Shown in pieces: positions 8,388 through 17,223 of a DNA stretch of 51,308 nt (positions within the stretch are counted from its first letter, which is position 1; the number at the start of each line of letters is the position of its first letter). A program made the position numbers and the translations under genes. Origin of the DNA: an uncultured Halomicronema sp. (lineage in GTDB: Bacteria > Cyanobacteriota > Cyanobacteriia > Phormidesmidales > Phormidesmidaceae); assembly GCA_937899725.1 (NCBI GenBank), contig CALCCA010000027.1:1-51308 (forward strand), read 5' to 3'. The notes beneath the pieces were generated by a model, which worked only from the letters and a program-made list of their open reading frames with translations, did no database searches and had not been told where the DNA came from.

Positions 8388-9299
8388 TTACTCAGACTTA
8401 TGTGGCGGCTTGTGAGAGTGAAACCGAATACCCAGCACGACGTCATAGAGAAATCCGAAGAAGTCTTTAGCGCCGGTCAAAATGCCCAGCGATTGAGGTG
8501 AGCCCTTCGAGTCGAGCAAGGGCTTCATCACTTCATAGGTGGGCTTGTAGCGATACCAAGGCACTGAAGGCCAGAGGTGGTGAACTAGGTGATAGTTTTG
8601 CCCCATGATCAGCAGGTTCAAAATGCCGCTGGGGTAAACGCGAGCATTTTTCCAGCGATCGCGGTCTTCAAAAGGGCGGTGGGGCAGATAGTCAAAAAAT
8701 AGGCCGAGGGCAATACCGACGACGAGGGCCGGTGAAAACCAGTAGTTAAAGAGGTAGCCCAAGAAGTCAAACTGACAGGCGGTAAACACCAGCAAGCCGA
8801 CTGCTAGGCGACCGAGAAACCATTCCAGCAGTTCCCAATGGCGCCAGAGCCGCCGTTGAAAGAAATAAATTTCGTGATAGAAAAAGCGAGCGGCAATGAG
8901 CCACAGCGGCCCGCCTGTGGATACAAAGTGGTCAGGGTCGTTTTCAGGATCGTTCACGTGGGCGTGATGCTGCAGATGCACGCGCGTAAAGACCGGGTAA
9001 GAGAAGCCCAGAATCAGCGCACTCGCGTGGCCCAAAACAGCATTTACAATGCGGTTGCGGTGAGCAGAATTATGAGAAGCATCGTGAATCACCGTCCCTG
9101 CTAGGTGCAGAGCTACCACATTCATGCAAAAGACACACCAACTGGCCCAACCCCACCAAAAATAACCGGCTGTAGAAGTGGCAATGAGAGCCACCGAAAA
9201 CAGCAACATCAATAAGTTGGGACTCAATCCGCCATCAGCTTTGAGATAGTCTGAGGGAACGGTTCTGGGCAGTGTCAGGGGCTGACCGGCCACCGACAT
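8388..9299 (-). CDS. crtR: Beta-carotene hydroxylase
   Basis: A 303-residue membrane di-iron enzyme that hydroxylates beta-ionone rings to give zeaxanthin and related xanthophylls. The three histidine clusters of the desaturase/hydroxylase superfamily are present: HDASHN (about 72-77), HLQHHAH (108-114) and NYHLVHHLWP (about 235-244). Hydrophobic segments surround them. The ATG at 9299 has AAGGAG eight bases upstream; a TTG at 9305 is in frame but only two bases from that site. The TAA at 8388-8390 is immediately followed on the minus strand by TACCAATT, which resembles the mobile-repeat ends found elsewhere in the window. Confidence 0.93.
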   Translation of the reverse strand: MSVAGQPLTLPRTVPSDYLKADGGLSPNLLMLLFSVALIATSTAGYFWWGWASWCVFCMNVVALHLAGTVIHDASHNSAHRNRIVNAVLGHASALILGFSYPVFTRVHLQHHAHVNDPENDPDHFVSTGGPLWLIAARFFYHEIYFFQRRLWRHWELLEWFLGRLAVGLLVFTACQFDFLGYLFNYWFSPALVVGIALGLFFDYLPHRPFEDRDRWKNARVYPSGILNLLIMGQNYHLVHHLWPSVPWYRYKPTYEVMKPLLDSKGSPQSLGILTGAKDFFGFLYDVVLGIRFHSHKPPHKSE

Positions 9300-9321
9300 A
9301 CGCAAAGCTCCTTGTAATCTG

Positions 9322-9346
9322 ACTCAGGTAGTATACGTTACTCAGG
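9322..9346. promoter_or_regulatory. Paired ACTCAGG direct repeats upstream of crtR
   Basis: ACTCAGG occurs at 9322-9328 and again at 9340-9346, with starts 18 bp apart and AGTATAC between them. The pair lies 17-47 bp upstream of the crtR start codon, where promoter elements would be expected. Two turns of spacing suits a regulator binding one face of the helix, but no known cyanobacterial site matches. The rest of the 9306-9676 gap has no gene I can support. Confidence 0.3.
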
Positions 9347-9676
9347 GGCAATAATAAAGTTTTGTGACGTTTCTCATTTTGCTCTTATAGTCGCCTCTGA
9401 GCACTTTTGCATTATCAGCTTGAGCGGGCAGATTGTCGGATTATTGCCGTTTTCTTTCAGCTTTACCGGCAGCTTGGTTTATTGAGCGCCCAGAATTCTC
9501 ATGATGCTCGCTCAATTGGCCCTTTAGACTTTCTCGTAACCGCCTTAGACATCGTCGGGCAGGGGGTAACATGCTACTATCCCGGAGGTTTACGCAAGCG
9601 TTGTGATGGGCTGGTTCCGTTTGGTGAACAGCTCTTTACCTGACGCGTGCCGGCGCTCATTTTCCCTAAAACGGTT

Positions 9677-11467
9677 ATGCAACTTCGAACTGCTCTGCGA
9701 CGCACCAAGATCGTGGCCACCATTGGGCCTGCTACCCAAGATGCTGATGTCTTGCGATCGCTGATCGAAGCGGGTGCCACCACCCTCCGCCTCAATTTTT
9801 CCCATGGCACCTACGAAGATCACCAGCGCAGCGTTCGTTTGATCCGCCAAGTCTCCTTTGAACTCAATCAGCCCGTGGGGATCTTGCAAGACCTGCAGGG
9901 CCCCAAAATTCGCCTCGGTCGCTTTGCCGATGGCTCTATCCACCTGAATAAAGGGGATAAGTTTACCCTCACGAGTCGGGCTCTACCGGGTACTCAGAGC
10001 ATTAGCTCGGTCACCTACGAACCGCTGGCGCAAGAAGTGCCCAATGGCGCCACCATTTTGCTCGACGACGGCAAGGTCGAGATGAAAGTGGAAGCGATCG
10101 ACAAAGAGCAGAATGAGCTGCACTGTCGTGTCGTGGTGGGCGGCGTGCTGTCGAACAACAAAGGGGTTAACTTCCCCGGCGTCTATCTGTCGATCAAGGC
10201 GCTGACGGATAAAGACCGCAAAGATCTGCTCTTTGGCCTGAATCAAGGGGTGGATTGGGTGGCCCTCAGCTTTGTGCGAAATCCGCAGGACGTGCTCGAA
10301 ATCAAAGAGCTGATCGCCAATGCCGGTAAGCGGGTGCCCGTCATCGTCAAAATCGAGAAGCACGAAGCGATCGAGCAGATGGATGCCATTTTGTCGCTGT
10401 CAGACGGCGTCATGGTGGCGCGGGGTGATCTGGGCGTTGAGCTGCCCCCCGAAGAAGTGCCCATTTTGCAAAAGCGGTTAATTAACACCTCTAATCGCCT
10501 CGGCATTCCGGTCATCACTGCGACTCAGATGCTCGATAGTATGGTCAACAATCCCCGACCGACGCGGGCCGAAGTCTCTGATATTGCTAACGCCATTCTT
10601 GATGGCACCGATGCGGTTATGCTCTCGAACGAAACGGCGGTGGGTAAGCATCCCGTCGAGGCGGTTGCCACGATGGCCCGCGTCGCGTTGAGAACCGAGC
10701 AGGAGAATTTTGCCCACGAAGCCCAAGACATGGTGGGCTCGCCGCGATCAATTCCCAACGCGATTAGTCAGGCGGTGGCGCGTATTGCCTCACAGCTCAG
10801 TGCCTCGGCCATCATGACCCTGACGAAGTCAGGGGCAACGGCCCGTAACGTCTCCAAATTTCGACCGAAGACGCCCATTTTAGCGGTGACGCCCCACGTT
10901 TCCGTGTCTCGACAGCTGCAGCTGGTATGGGGCGTGCGGCCTCTGGTGGTGCTCGATTTGCCCTCGGCCAGTCAAACCTTTCAAGCGGCGATGAATGTGG
11001 CGCAAGAAAAGGGGTTTTTGCGCGAAGGTGATTTGGTGGTGATGACCGCCGGTACTCTGCAGGGAATCTCGGGCTCGACGGATTTGATCAAGGTAGATAT
11101 TGTGACGGCGGTGCTGGGCACCGGGGTCGGTATTGGTGAAGGGACGGTGAGCGGTCGGGCTCGCGTCGCGCAAACGGGATTAGACGTGACGGACTTTAAC
11201 CCCGGCGAAATTTTAGTGGTGACGCACACGAGCGCCGACTATGTCGAAGCGATTCGCCAGGCGGGGGGGATTGTGACCGAAGATGACAACCTCACGGGGC
11301 ATGCGGCAGTGCTGGGTTTACGGTTAGGCATCCCTGTGATTGTGGGGGTCAAAAACGCCACCGAAACGATTCGCGACGGCACTATTTTGACCTTAGATAC
11401 GCGCCGGGGTCTGGTCTACTCGGGGTCTCTTGGGGCCGTTCGGGCAGAAGCATCGCTCGTGGTGTAA
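9677..11467 (+). CDS. pyk: Pyruvate kinase with C-terminal PEP-utiliser domain
   Basis: The final ATP-yielding step of glycolysis (phosphoenolpyruvate plus ADP to pyruvate). The ATG at 9677 gives 596 residues starting MQLRTALRRTKIVATIGPA; a GTG at 9647 is in frame but less likely. The barrel has LRLNFSHG, the active-site segment VKIEKHEAIEQMDAIL, the MVARGDLGVELPPEEVP signature and SNETAVGKHPVEAV. Residues from about 490 form an extra domain with the phosphohistidine-type segment NLTGHAAVLGLRLGIPVIVG, as in the long cyanobacterial and Bacillus-type enzymes. The gene stands alone. Confidence 0.95.
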   Translation: MQLRTALRRTKIVATIGPATQDADVLRSLIEAGATTLRLNFSHGTYEDHQRSVRLIRQVSFELNQPVGILQDLQGPKIRLGRFADGSIHLNKGDKFTLTSRALPGTQSISSVTYEPLAQEVPNGATILLDDGKVEMKVEAIDKEQNELHCRVVVGGVLSNNKGVNFPGVYLSIKALTDKDRKDLLFGLNQGVDWVALSFVRNPQDVLEIKELIANAGKRVPVIVKIEKHEAIEQMDAILSLSDGVMVARGDLGVELPPEEVPILQKRLINTSNRLGIPVITATQMLDSMVNNPRPTRAEVSDIANAILDGTDAVMLSNETAVGKHPVEAVATMARVALRTEQENFAHEAQDMVGSPRSIPNAISQAVARIASQLSASAIMTLTKSGATARNVSKFRPKTPILAVTPHVSVSRQLQLVWGVRPLVVLDLPSASQTFQAAMNVAQEKGFLREGDLVVMTAGTLQGISGSTDLIKVDIVTAVLGTGVGIGEGTVSGRARVAQTGLDVTDFNPGEILVVTHTSADYVEAIRQAGGIVTEDDNLTGHAAVLGLRLGIPVIVGVKNATETIRDGTILTLDTRRGLVYSGSLGAVRAEASLVV

Positions 11468-11781
11468 GACAGAATGCGGTTGCTGTTGCCATGTTCAGAT
11501 GTTTGGGAGAGAGACAGGGGCGCTGGAGAGCAAGGGGGCAAGGGGGCTGGAGAGCCCAGCAAAGTGGAGCATTGTCGCCTTTCAGAACGCAATCTTAAAG
11601 CCCGGTATCCCTCGCCTCGAAGCTTTTAGCTCTGAATGGATCATGTGTCCTCAACGATCGTGCCCATCTCCCCTGCCCCATGGCGATGACCGGCCAAGCA
11701 ACCTCAATCGCGATTGAGTGTCTTGTTTCCCGTTATCTCGATTCTCTGAAACCAGGCAACAAAACTAGCTCCCCGGCTTTT

Positions 11782-11888
11782 CCCAGATGGCATCGGGAGT
11801 CCGATCACTCAGAAGGGCTATTTATCTACATTGTGAGTATGTGGTCAGAATTCGCCGGTCATTCGTCATCCCGGTGATGCCATCTGGG
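11782..11888. repeat. 13-bp inverted repeat flanking an 81-bp spacer before the ArsA-like gene
   Basis: CCCAGATGGCATC (11782-11794) is repeated perfectly inverted at 11876-11888. The match continues with GGGA/TCCC after a 3-base bulge. The right arm ends about 35-45 bp before the ATPase start. The remaining gap from 11468 holds a G-rich stretch (about 11515-11560) and no supported gene. It could be a long leader hairpin or the ends of a small element. Confidence 0.55.
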
Positions 11889-11922
11889 CATTCTGAAACA
11901 ATACATACGGTGGGCAAGGGTG

Positions 11923-13800
11923 ATGGCTCCGATGGAACTGAAACAATTGACCTTGGTCAGTGGCAAAGGCGGCGTCGGCAAAACCACCTTTTCCTGTGCG
12001 ATCGCCCTCTCTCAGGCGCAGCAGCAGCCGGATGAACAGGTGCTGCTGCTCTCGACTGATCCGGCCCATTCCCTCGGGGATGTGTTGCTGCTACCGGTGG
12101 ATGACGAGGCGCGATCGCACCCCGATGCGGCCAACCTCAGGATGCGGGCGCTGGATGCCGAAGCGTTACTGCAAGCCTTTAAAGCTGACTATGGCAGCGT
12201 GCTCGAAACCCTGGTAGAGCGGGGCAGTTTTGTCGAAGATGACGATCTTTCCCCCGTGTGGGATATGGACTGGCCCGGTTTGAATGAACTGATGGGGCTG
12301 CTTGAGATTCAGCGCATTTTGCGGGCAGGCGAGGCTGATCGCGTCATCGTGGATATGGCCCCCAGCGGTCATACGCTCAACCTGTTTGGGCTGATGGATT
12401 TTCTCGATACGCTGCTGCAATCGCTGCGGCTGTTTCAAGACAAGCACCGCTACATGATCGAAGCGCTATCGAAAACCAAAAGCTACGACCCAGACGACGC
12501 TGACACCTTTTTGGACGATATGACTGCCGACTTGGCTGCCGGGCGATCGCAGCTGCAAGATGCTGCCCGCACTGCCTGTTGGGTGGTGGCAATTCCCGAG
12601 CTGCTGAGTCTGCGTGAAACGGAACGCTTTGTTGAGGCTTTAGACGAGCTGCACATTCCCCTCGGCGGCATTGTGGTCAATCGGCTGACGGGCAGTGCCG
12701 GACAAAACCAGCATCTGGCTGGGTTCGATCAGATGCCGGCCCCTCAGCCGGTGTTGGGGCTACCGCTGTGGCCGCTGGAGCCGGTAGGCAGTGAGGCGCT
12801 GCAGTCGCTGTTGACCGGGCTGACCTCGACGCAAACCTGGCAGGCCAAAACTACTCCTGAAACCGCCCTGACTTGGCCCGAGCCCTTGTTACCGGGGCTA
12901 GATGATTTCATTACGGCCGGTCGGCGATTGGTGATTTTAGGCGGCAAAGGCGGCGTCGGCAAAACGACTGTCGCGGCAGCGATCGCCACCGGTATGGCCC
13001 AGCAGCATCCCCAAGCTGCTGTGCGCGTCATGTCGATAGACCCGGCCCACTCGCTGGGAGACGCTTTGGCGGTCACGCTGCAGAATGAGCCGGTACCCAT
13101 CACGGGCAATCTCTCGGCGCAAGAAGTTGATGCTGATATCATCCTCGATAAATTTCGCCATGATTACCTTTGGGAGCTGGCCGAAATGATGAGCGGCGAC
13201 ACGGGAGACGATGGGCTGCAAATCGCCTATGGCCCCGAAGCGTGGCGGCAGATTGTGGCGCAGGCTCTCCCCGGCATTGATGAAATGCTCTCGCTCATTA
13301 CCGTGATCGACCTGCTAGAGCAAGACCAAGAACAGCTGATTGTGCTGGATACGGCTCCTACGGGGCACCTGCTCCGCTTTTTAGAAATGCCAACGGCACT
13401 CGGTGACTGGCTCGCCTGGATCTTTAAATTGTGGATCAAGTATCAGCATGTGGTGGGCCGTACAGAACTGATGGGACGGCTGCGAACCTTGCGTAAACAG
13501 GTGATGAATGCGCAAAAGCGCCTCACTGACCCCACCCACACCGAATTTATTGGTGTGGTGCAAAACCAGTCAGCCATTCTGGCGGAAGCGGCTCGCCTCA
13601 ACGCCACTCTGACCGATATGCAAGTTGCCCAGCGCTATGTCGTGCATAACCGCTACCAGACTGGGCAAGCGCTCCCTGAGGGACTGTTTGCTGATCAGAC
13701 TGTGGTGCGGCTACCGGCGCTCCCCGACAGCGTCAGTCCGAGGGCTCAGGTGGAGGGGGCGGCGCGTCTCTTGTTTGCGGCTCCCAGCGATTGTGCTTAA
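11923..13800 (+). CDS. ArsA/GET3-family ATPase with two fused ATPase halves
   Basis: A protein of about 625 residues made of two homologous deviant-Walker ATPase domains. Each begins GKGGVGKTT (about residues 14-22 and 342-350) and has DPAHSLGD followed by a switch region (VDMAPSGHT in the first half, LDTAPTGHL in the second). The architecture matches E. coli ArsA rather than the single-domain form common in cyanobacteria. Only three cysteines are visible (near the start, around residue 219 and at the C terminus), so the ArsA metalloid-site triad seems absent, as does a Get3 CxxC. No arsenic genes are nearby. ATGs at 11923 and 11932 and a GTG at 11920 are all possible starts; AAGGG at 11916-11920 best fits 11932. 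Confidence 0.85.
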   Translation: MAPMELKQLTLVSGKGGVGKTTFSCAIALSQAQQQPDEQVLLLSTDPAHSLGDVLLLPVDDEARSHPDAANLRMRALDAEALLQAFKADYGSVLETLVERGSFVEDDDLSPVWDMDWPGLNELMGLLEIQRILRAGEADRVIVDMAPSGHTLNLFGLMDFLDTLLQSLRLFQDKHRYMIEALSKTKSYDPDDADTFLDDMTADLAAGRSQLQDAARTACWVVAIPELLSLRETERFVEALDELHIPLGGIVVNRLTGSAGQNQHLAGFDQMPAPQPVLGLPLWPLEPVGSEALQSLLTGLTSTQTWQAKTTPETALTWPEPLLPGLDDFITAGRRLVILGGKGGVGKTTVAAAIATGMAQQHPQAAVRVMSIDPAHSLGDALAVTLQNEPVPITGNLSAQEVDADIILDKFRHDYLWELAEMMSGDTGDDGLQIAYGPEAWRQIVAQALPGIDEMLSLITVIDLLEQDQEQLIVLDTAPTGHLLRFLEMPTALGDWLAWIFKLWIKYQHVVGRTELMGRLRTLRKQVMNAQKRLTDPTHTEFIGVVQNQSAILAEAARLNATLTDMQVAQRYVVHNRYQTGQALPEGLFADQTVVRLPALPDSVSPRAQVEGAARLLFAAPSDCA

Positions 13801-14077
13801 GGGCTTGTTCAGGGCAAGACTCGTTGACCCGTGAGCCCTCCTCGGCCTCGTCATGGGCACTCTGAATGCTGTGATGCCAGCACTGTCATCCGACCAATTT
13901 TAATTGTGTACTGGAATTCATGAAGAACGCTGAAGTAACGATTGTGTCTATGCTTGACGCTTTGTAACAGGTGTCAGCGCGCCGCGCGATCGCCCCCCAG
14001 CTTCCTGATAACGTGAGTGCAGCCAATGGTTGCCATTGCCCTAGGCAAGCGCCGCTGGGTACCGTATCAGGAGAATT

Positions 14078-15136
14078 ATGGTCAGCACTGTTCCTAACTC
14101 ACCTAGCGTCAAAACCACCGTTGAAGAGACCCTGCTCGCGCCCCGGTTTTACACCACCAACTTTGACAAAGCCGCTGAGATGGATCTGTCTCAGGGCGAA
14201 GAAGCACTGCAGGCGATGCTGGCCGAAATGCGGGCCGACTACAACCGTGATCATTTTGTTCGCACTGAAGCCTTTGAAACCGCCTGGAACCATATTCAGG
14301 GGGAAGAACGCGCGGCTTTTGTCGATTATTTAGAACGTTCCTGCGTCTCAGAATTTTCAGGCTTCCTGCTGTTCAAAGAACTGTCGCGCAAGCTCAAGCA
14401 GCGCAGCCCCTTGCTAGCCGAAATTTTTCATCTGATGGCCCGCGATGAGGCCCGTCACGCTGGTTTTATTAACAAAGCCATGGCGGATTTCAATATTTCT
14501 CTCGATCTGGCGAAGCTGACGAAAAACCGGACTTACACCTTTTTTCCGGTGGAGTGGGTGATCTATGCGGTTTATCTGTCAGAAAAAATTGGCTACTGGC
14601 GCTACATTCTGATTTTTCACCATCTAGAACAGCAGCCCGAAAACAAGTTCTACCCGCTGTTTGACTACTTTGAAAGCTGGTGCCAAGACGAAAACCGCCA
14701 CGGCGATATCTTTAAGGCCCTGTTGCGATCGCAGTCCCATATGTGGCAAGGCTGGCAGGCGCGGTTTTGGAGTCGCTTCTTTCTGCTGTCGGTGTTTGCG
14801 ACTCATTCCTTAACCGTTCACGAACGCAGCAAATTTTATGAAATGCTGGGGTTAGACGCCGCCGCCTTTGATGAAGAAGTGGTGCGACAGACCAATGCCA
14901 CGGCAGCGCGGGCCTTTCCGGTCATGCTGAATGTCGATCATCCTGACTTTTTTAAACGGCTCGATCGCTGTGTCGAGCGGAACGTGAAATTGAAGGCGAT
15001 CGCCACCAGTAACTTGCCGCGTCCCTTCAAGTGGTTGCGCAAAGTGCCCCATGTTTTAGGCACCGCTGGCGATCTGTTCCGCTTGTTTCTCCTGAAACCC
15101 ATCGATACCGAACCCCTGCGCGCTACGGTTCGCTAA
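14078..15136 (+). CDS. acsF: Aerobic Mg-protoporphyrin IX monomethyl ester cyclase
   Basis: A 352-residue di-iron oxygenase that forms the isocyclic ring E in chlorophyll synthesis, producing divinyl protochlorophyllide. The diagnostic di-iron motifs are DEARHAGF (about 123-130) and DENRHGD (about 203-209), with further acidic ligands in the helix before each. The N terminus LAPRFYTTNFDKAAEMD and the FFPVEWVIYAVYLSEKIGYWRY segment are near-invariant in cyanobacteria and chloroplasts. The ATG has CAGGAGA seven bases upstream. The enzyme needs oxygen, which agrees with an oxygenic phototroph. No other chlorophyll gene is adjacent. Confidence 0.96.
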   Translation: MVSTVPNSPSVKTTVEETLLAPRFYTTNFDKAAEMDLSQGEEALQAMLAEMRADYNRDHFVRTEAFETAWNHIQGEERAAFVDYLERSCVSEFSGFLLFKELSRKLKQRSPLLAEIFHLMARDEARHAGFINKAMADFNISLDLAKLTKNRTYTFFPVEWVIYAVYLSEKIGYWRYILIFHHLEQQPENKFYPLFDYFESWCQDENRHGDIFKALLRSQSHMWQGWQARFWSRFFLLSVFATHSLTVHERSKFYEMLGLDAAAFDEEVVRQTNATAARAFPVMLNVDHPDFFKRLDRCVERNVKLKAIATSNLPRPFKWLRKVPHVLGTAGDLFRLFLLKPIDTEPLRATVR

Positions 15137-15237
15137 GGGTGCCGAACCGCCAGCACACTCTGCCTCTAGAACGCTTGCTGTCACTATTGGGCATTGCTAA
15201 ATCCTGACAGTAGGCGTTTGATCATGTTTAGCAACCC

Positions 15238-15269
15238 TCCGCATTCCGAACTCCGCATTCCGAACTCCA
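15238..15269. repeat. Short tandem repeat, unit TCCGCATTCCGAAC
   Basis: Two consecutive copies of a 14-bp unit (TCCGCATTCCGAAC) lie between acsF and the next gene and are followed by TCCAAAC. Such heptamer-based short tandem repeats are common in cyanobacterial intergenic DNA. A related block built on CCGACTTC sits at about 43862-43898. Confidence 0.65.
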
Positions 15270-15362
15270 AACTTTGAATCCCTAATGTCTCCATCAAATT
15301 GCTCCCGACTGCCCTGCCCCCCTATGCAACAATGATGGGTCTGTGCCGTTACTCTCCACTTT

Positions 15363-16421
15363 ATGAACCCTGCCTCTTCCCCGTCTGCCGACAGCATTGC
15401 TGCGGCGCTCGACCCTAGCACCGACCTCAACTTTGCCCTGCCCAACCCCGAGGATGAGAACCTCTCAGAGTTTGAATTTCAGCGGCAGATTGAGCTGGCC
15501 TGGCAGGTGTGCGATCGCTTTGATTTGCAAACGGATATTTGGCGGGGGCGGATTATGCGCACGGTGCGCGATCGCGAAAAGCGCGGCGGCGATGGTCGGG
15601 GCACCGGGTTTTTGAATTGGCTGCGCGATCGTGAAATCACTAAAAGCCAGGCCTACTCGTTGATTGAGCTGGCGGAAAGTGCCGACACGCTGCTGCAAGA
15701 TGGCATGTTAGAGCCTGAGTCGGTCAATAACTTTAGCAAGCGAGCCTTTATCGAGACCGCGCAGTCGGCCCCCGAAGTGCAGCAGCTTGTAAGTGATGCG
15801 GCTCAGCGCGGCGAGCAGATCACCCGTCGTGAAGTGCGGCAAATCTCAGATGAATGGATCGCCATGACCTCCGATTTGCTGCCGGCTGAACTGAAAGAAA
15901 AAGCTGCCAACAACACCATTCCTACCCGTTATCTCGCACCTCTGGTCAAGGAAATGGAAAAACTCCCCGTTCCCCATCGGGAGACACTCAGAACTGAGGT
16001 GATGCTCAACCCCGACATCGATACGCTGAAGCAGGTGACAGCTGAGGCTCGCTATCTGGCTAAATATTTAGAAGCGGCGGTACAGGTGCAGGCGCTCGAC
16101 AGCGAGAACCTCGATTTAGAACAGGCCCTCGAAGAGGCATTGCGGATTGGCTGTCTCAATGCGACGGCGGATCTGGTGAAACAAGCCGCGCAGCTAGAGC
16201 AGGCCACTGCTAAGCTTTACAACGCTTGGACTCAAATGAACAAGCTGGCAGAGCGCGTTTTTGTCGATAGCGGTTCGAGCACGCCGCAGCTGCGCAATTT
16301 GTTGAGCCATTTAGAGCCTCTGACTAGCCAAACGCTCGAAGTACAACTCGGCGATCCGGAAAGTCCGCTGTCCCATATGGTGCGCCTCAGGTTGTTGTCG
16401 GCGGATGGCGGTGATGAATGA
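15363..16421 (+). CDS. Conserved cyanobacterial protein, possibly DNA-binding
   Basis: A 352-residue soluble protein with no signal peptide. Around residues 85-145 it has FLNWLRDREITKSQAYSLIELAE followed by LLQDGMLEPESVNNFSKRAFIE and GEQITRREVRQISDEW. This resembles the helical segments of ParB-like or DUF3102-like proteins, where a helix-turn-helix recognises DNA. The likeness is weak and no ParB CTPase motif is present. The second half is helical and acidic (for example ENLDLEQALEEAL). It stands between acsF and a small membrane protein. I do not know its function. Confidence 0.6.
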   Translation: MNPASSPSADSIAAALDPSTDLNFALPNPEDENLSEFEFQRQIELAWQVCDRFDLQTDIWRGRIMRTVRDREKRGGDGRGTGFLNWLRDREITKSQAYSLIELAESADTLLQDGMLEPESVNNFSKRAFIETAQSAPEVQQLVSDAAQRGEQITRREVRQISDEWIAMTSDLLPAELKEKAANNTIPTRYLAPLVKEMEKLPVPHRETLRTEVMLNPDIDTLKQVTAEARYLAKYLEAAVQVQALDSENLDLEQALEEALRIGCLNATADLVKQAAQLEQATAKLYNAWTQMNKLAERVFVDSGSSTPQLRNLLSHLEPLTSQTLEVQLGDPESPLSHMVRLRLLSADGGDE

Positions 16422-16632
16422 TGCGGCTGTTTGAGCTGCATGGGGTGTGCGTCAGTCAAGGTGAAGCCTCGGCAATGGGGAGTAGAGTGTGGAGGGTAGT
16501 GGGTGCCTGGGTTAGAAGCGTGGGGGCGATCGCTGAGTGGGCGACCTCCTTGGACGCAACGATTTCTGTAAGTGGCCTCGTGGGTCGGGCGATCGCGAGT
16601 AAGATGCAGACAACGCCAGTGCTGCTGCCCCC

Positions 16633-17217
16633 ATGTCAGAAGAGTCGAACTTTGACGCACCCGGTAAGCCCCCGACTGATGCCGGTTTTACGCCGCCGAC
16701 TGAAGAGGATGCTGCCAGCGATGGCGACAAAAAGTGGATCATTCCGGTGGTGGCGTTGGGCTGTGGCTGCGTCTGTTTGCCGTTGATGGTGGTTTTGTCG
16801 GTGCTGTTTGGTTTAGGCAGTTCGGTGCAGCGCCTCTACAAATCCACCGGCTCTTATCAGGTGTATCAATTGGCCTCGACGGAAGTCGAGACTAGCGATG
16901 AAGTCGCTGAGGCGTTGGGTAGTCTGGTCGAGACGGGTTGGACGTCAAAAGTCCAAGAAAGCTACCCGGCTGATGGGGCGGGACAGGTCTGTATTCGATT
17001 TAACGTGTCTGGTGAGGATCGCCGCGGCAGTGTCTATGCCGAGGCGCAAAACGAACAGGGCGCTTGGCAGCTGTACCAGCTCAGCGTCGCGGTCAATGGC
17101 GAACCGGAGCCGCTAACGTTGCTCCCGCTCCCCACCGAGCGATCGCCCCTCTGCCCGGATTTTGACGAGCCTGAGCCTGATACTGCACCCAGCGTAGAAG
17201 AAACGCCTGCAATCTAG
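16633..17217 (+). CDS. Small membrane-anchored protein, Coa1-like
   Basis: A 194-residue protein: a polar, acidic N terminus (1-34), one strongly hydrophobic segment with a cysteine cluster (WIIPVVALGCGCVCLPLMVV, about 35-54), then a soluble domain. The domain has the pattern GSVYAEAQNEQGAWQLYQL, resembling the cytochrome oxidase assembly (Coa1/Tim21-like) fold found in many small bacterial membrane proteins. A proline- and acid-rich tail ends it. The Coa1 link is tentative, and no oxidase gene is near. The 211-bp gap before it contains HIP1 sites and nothing else recognised. Confidence 0.55.
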   Translation: MSEESNFDAPGKPPTDAGFTPPTEEDAASDGDKKWIIPVVALGCGCVCLPLMVVLSVLFGLGSSVQRLYKSTGSYQVYQLASTEVETSDEVAEALGSLVETGWTSKVQESYPADGAGQVCIRFNVSGEDRRGSVYAEAQNEQGAWQLYQLSVAVNGEPEPLTLLPLPTERSPLCPDFDEPEPDTAPSVEETPAI

Positions 17218-17223
17218 TTGCGG

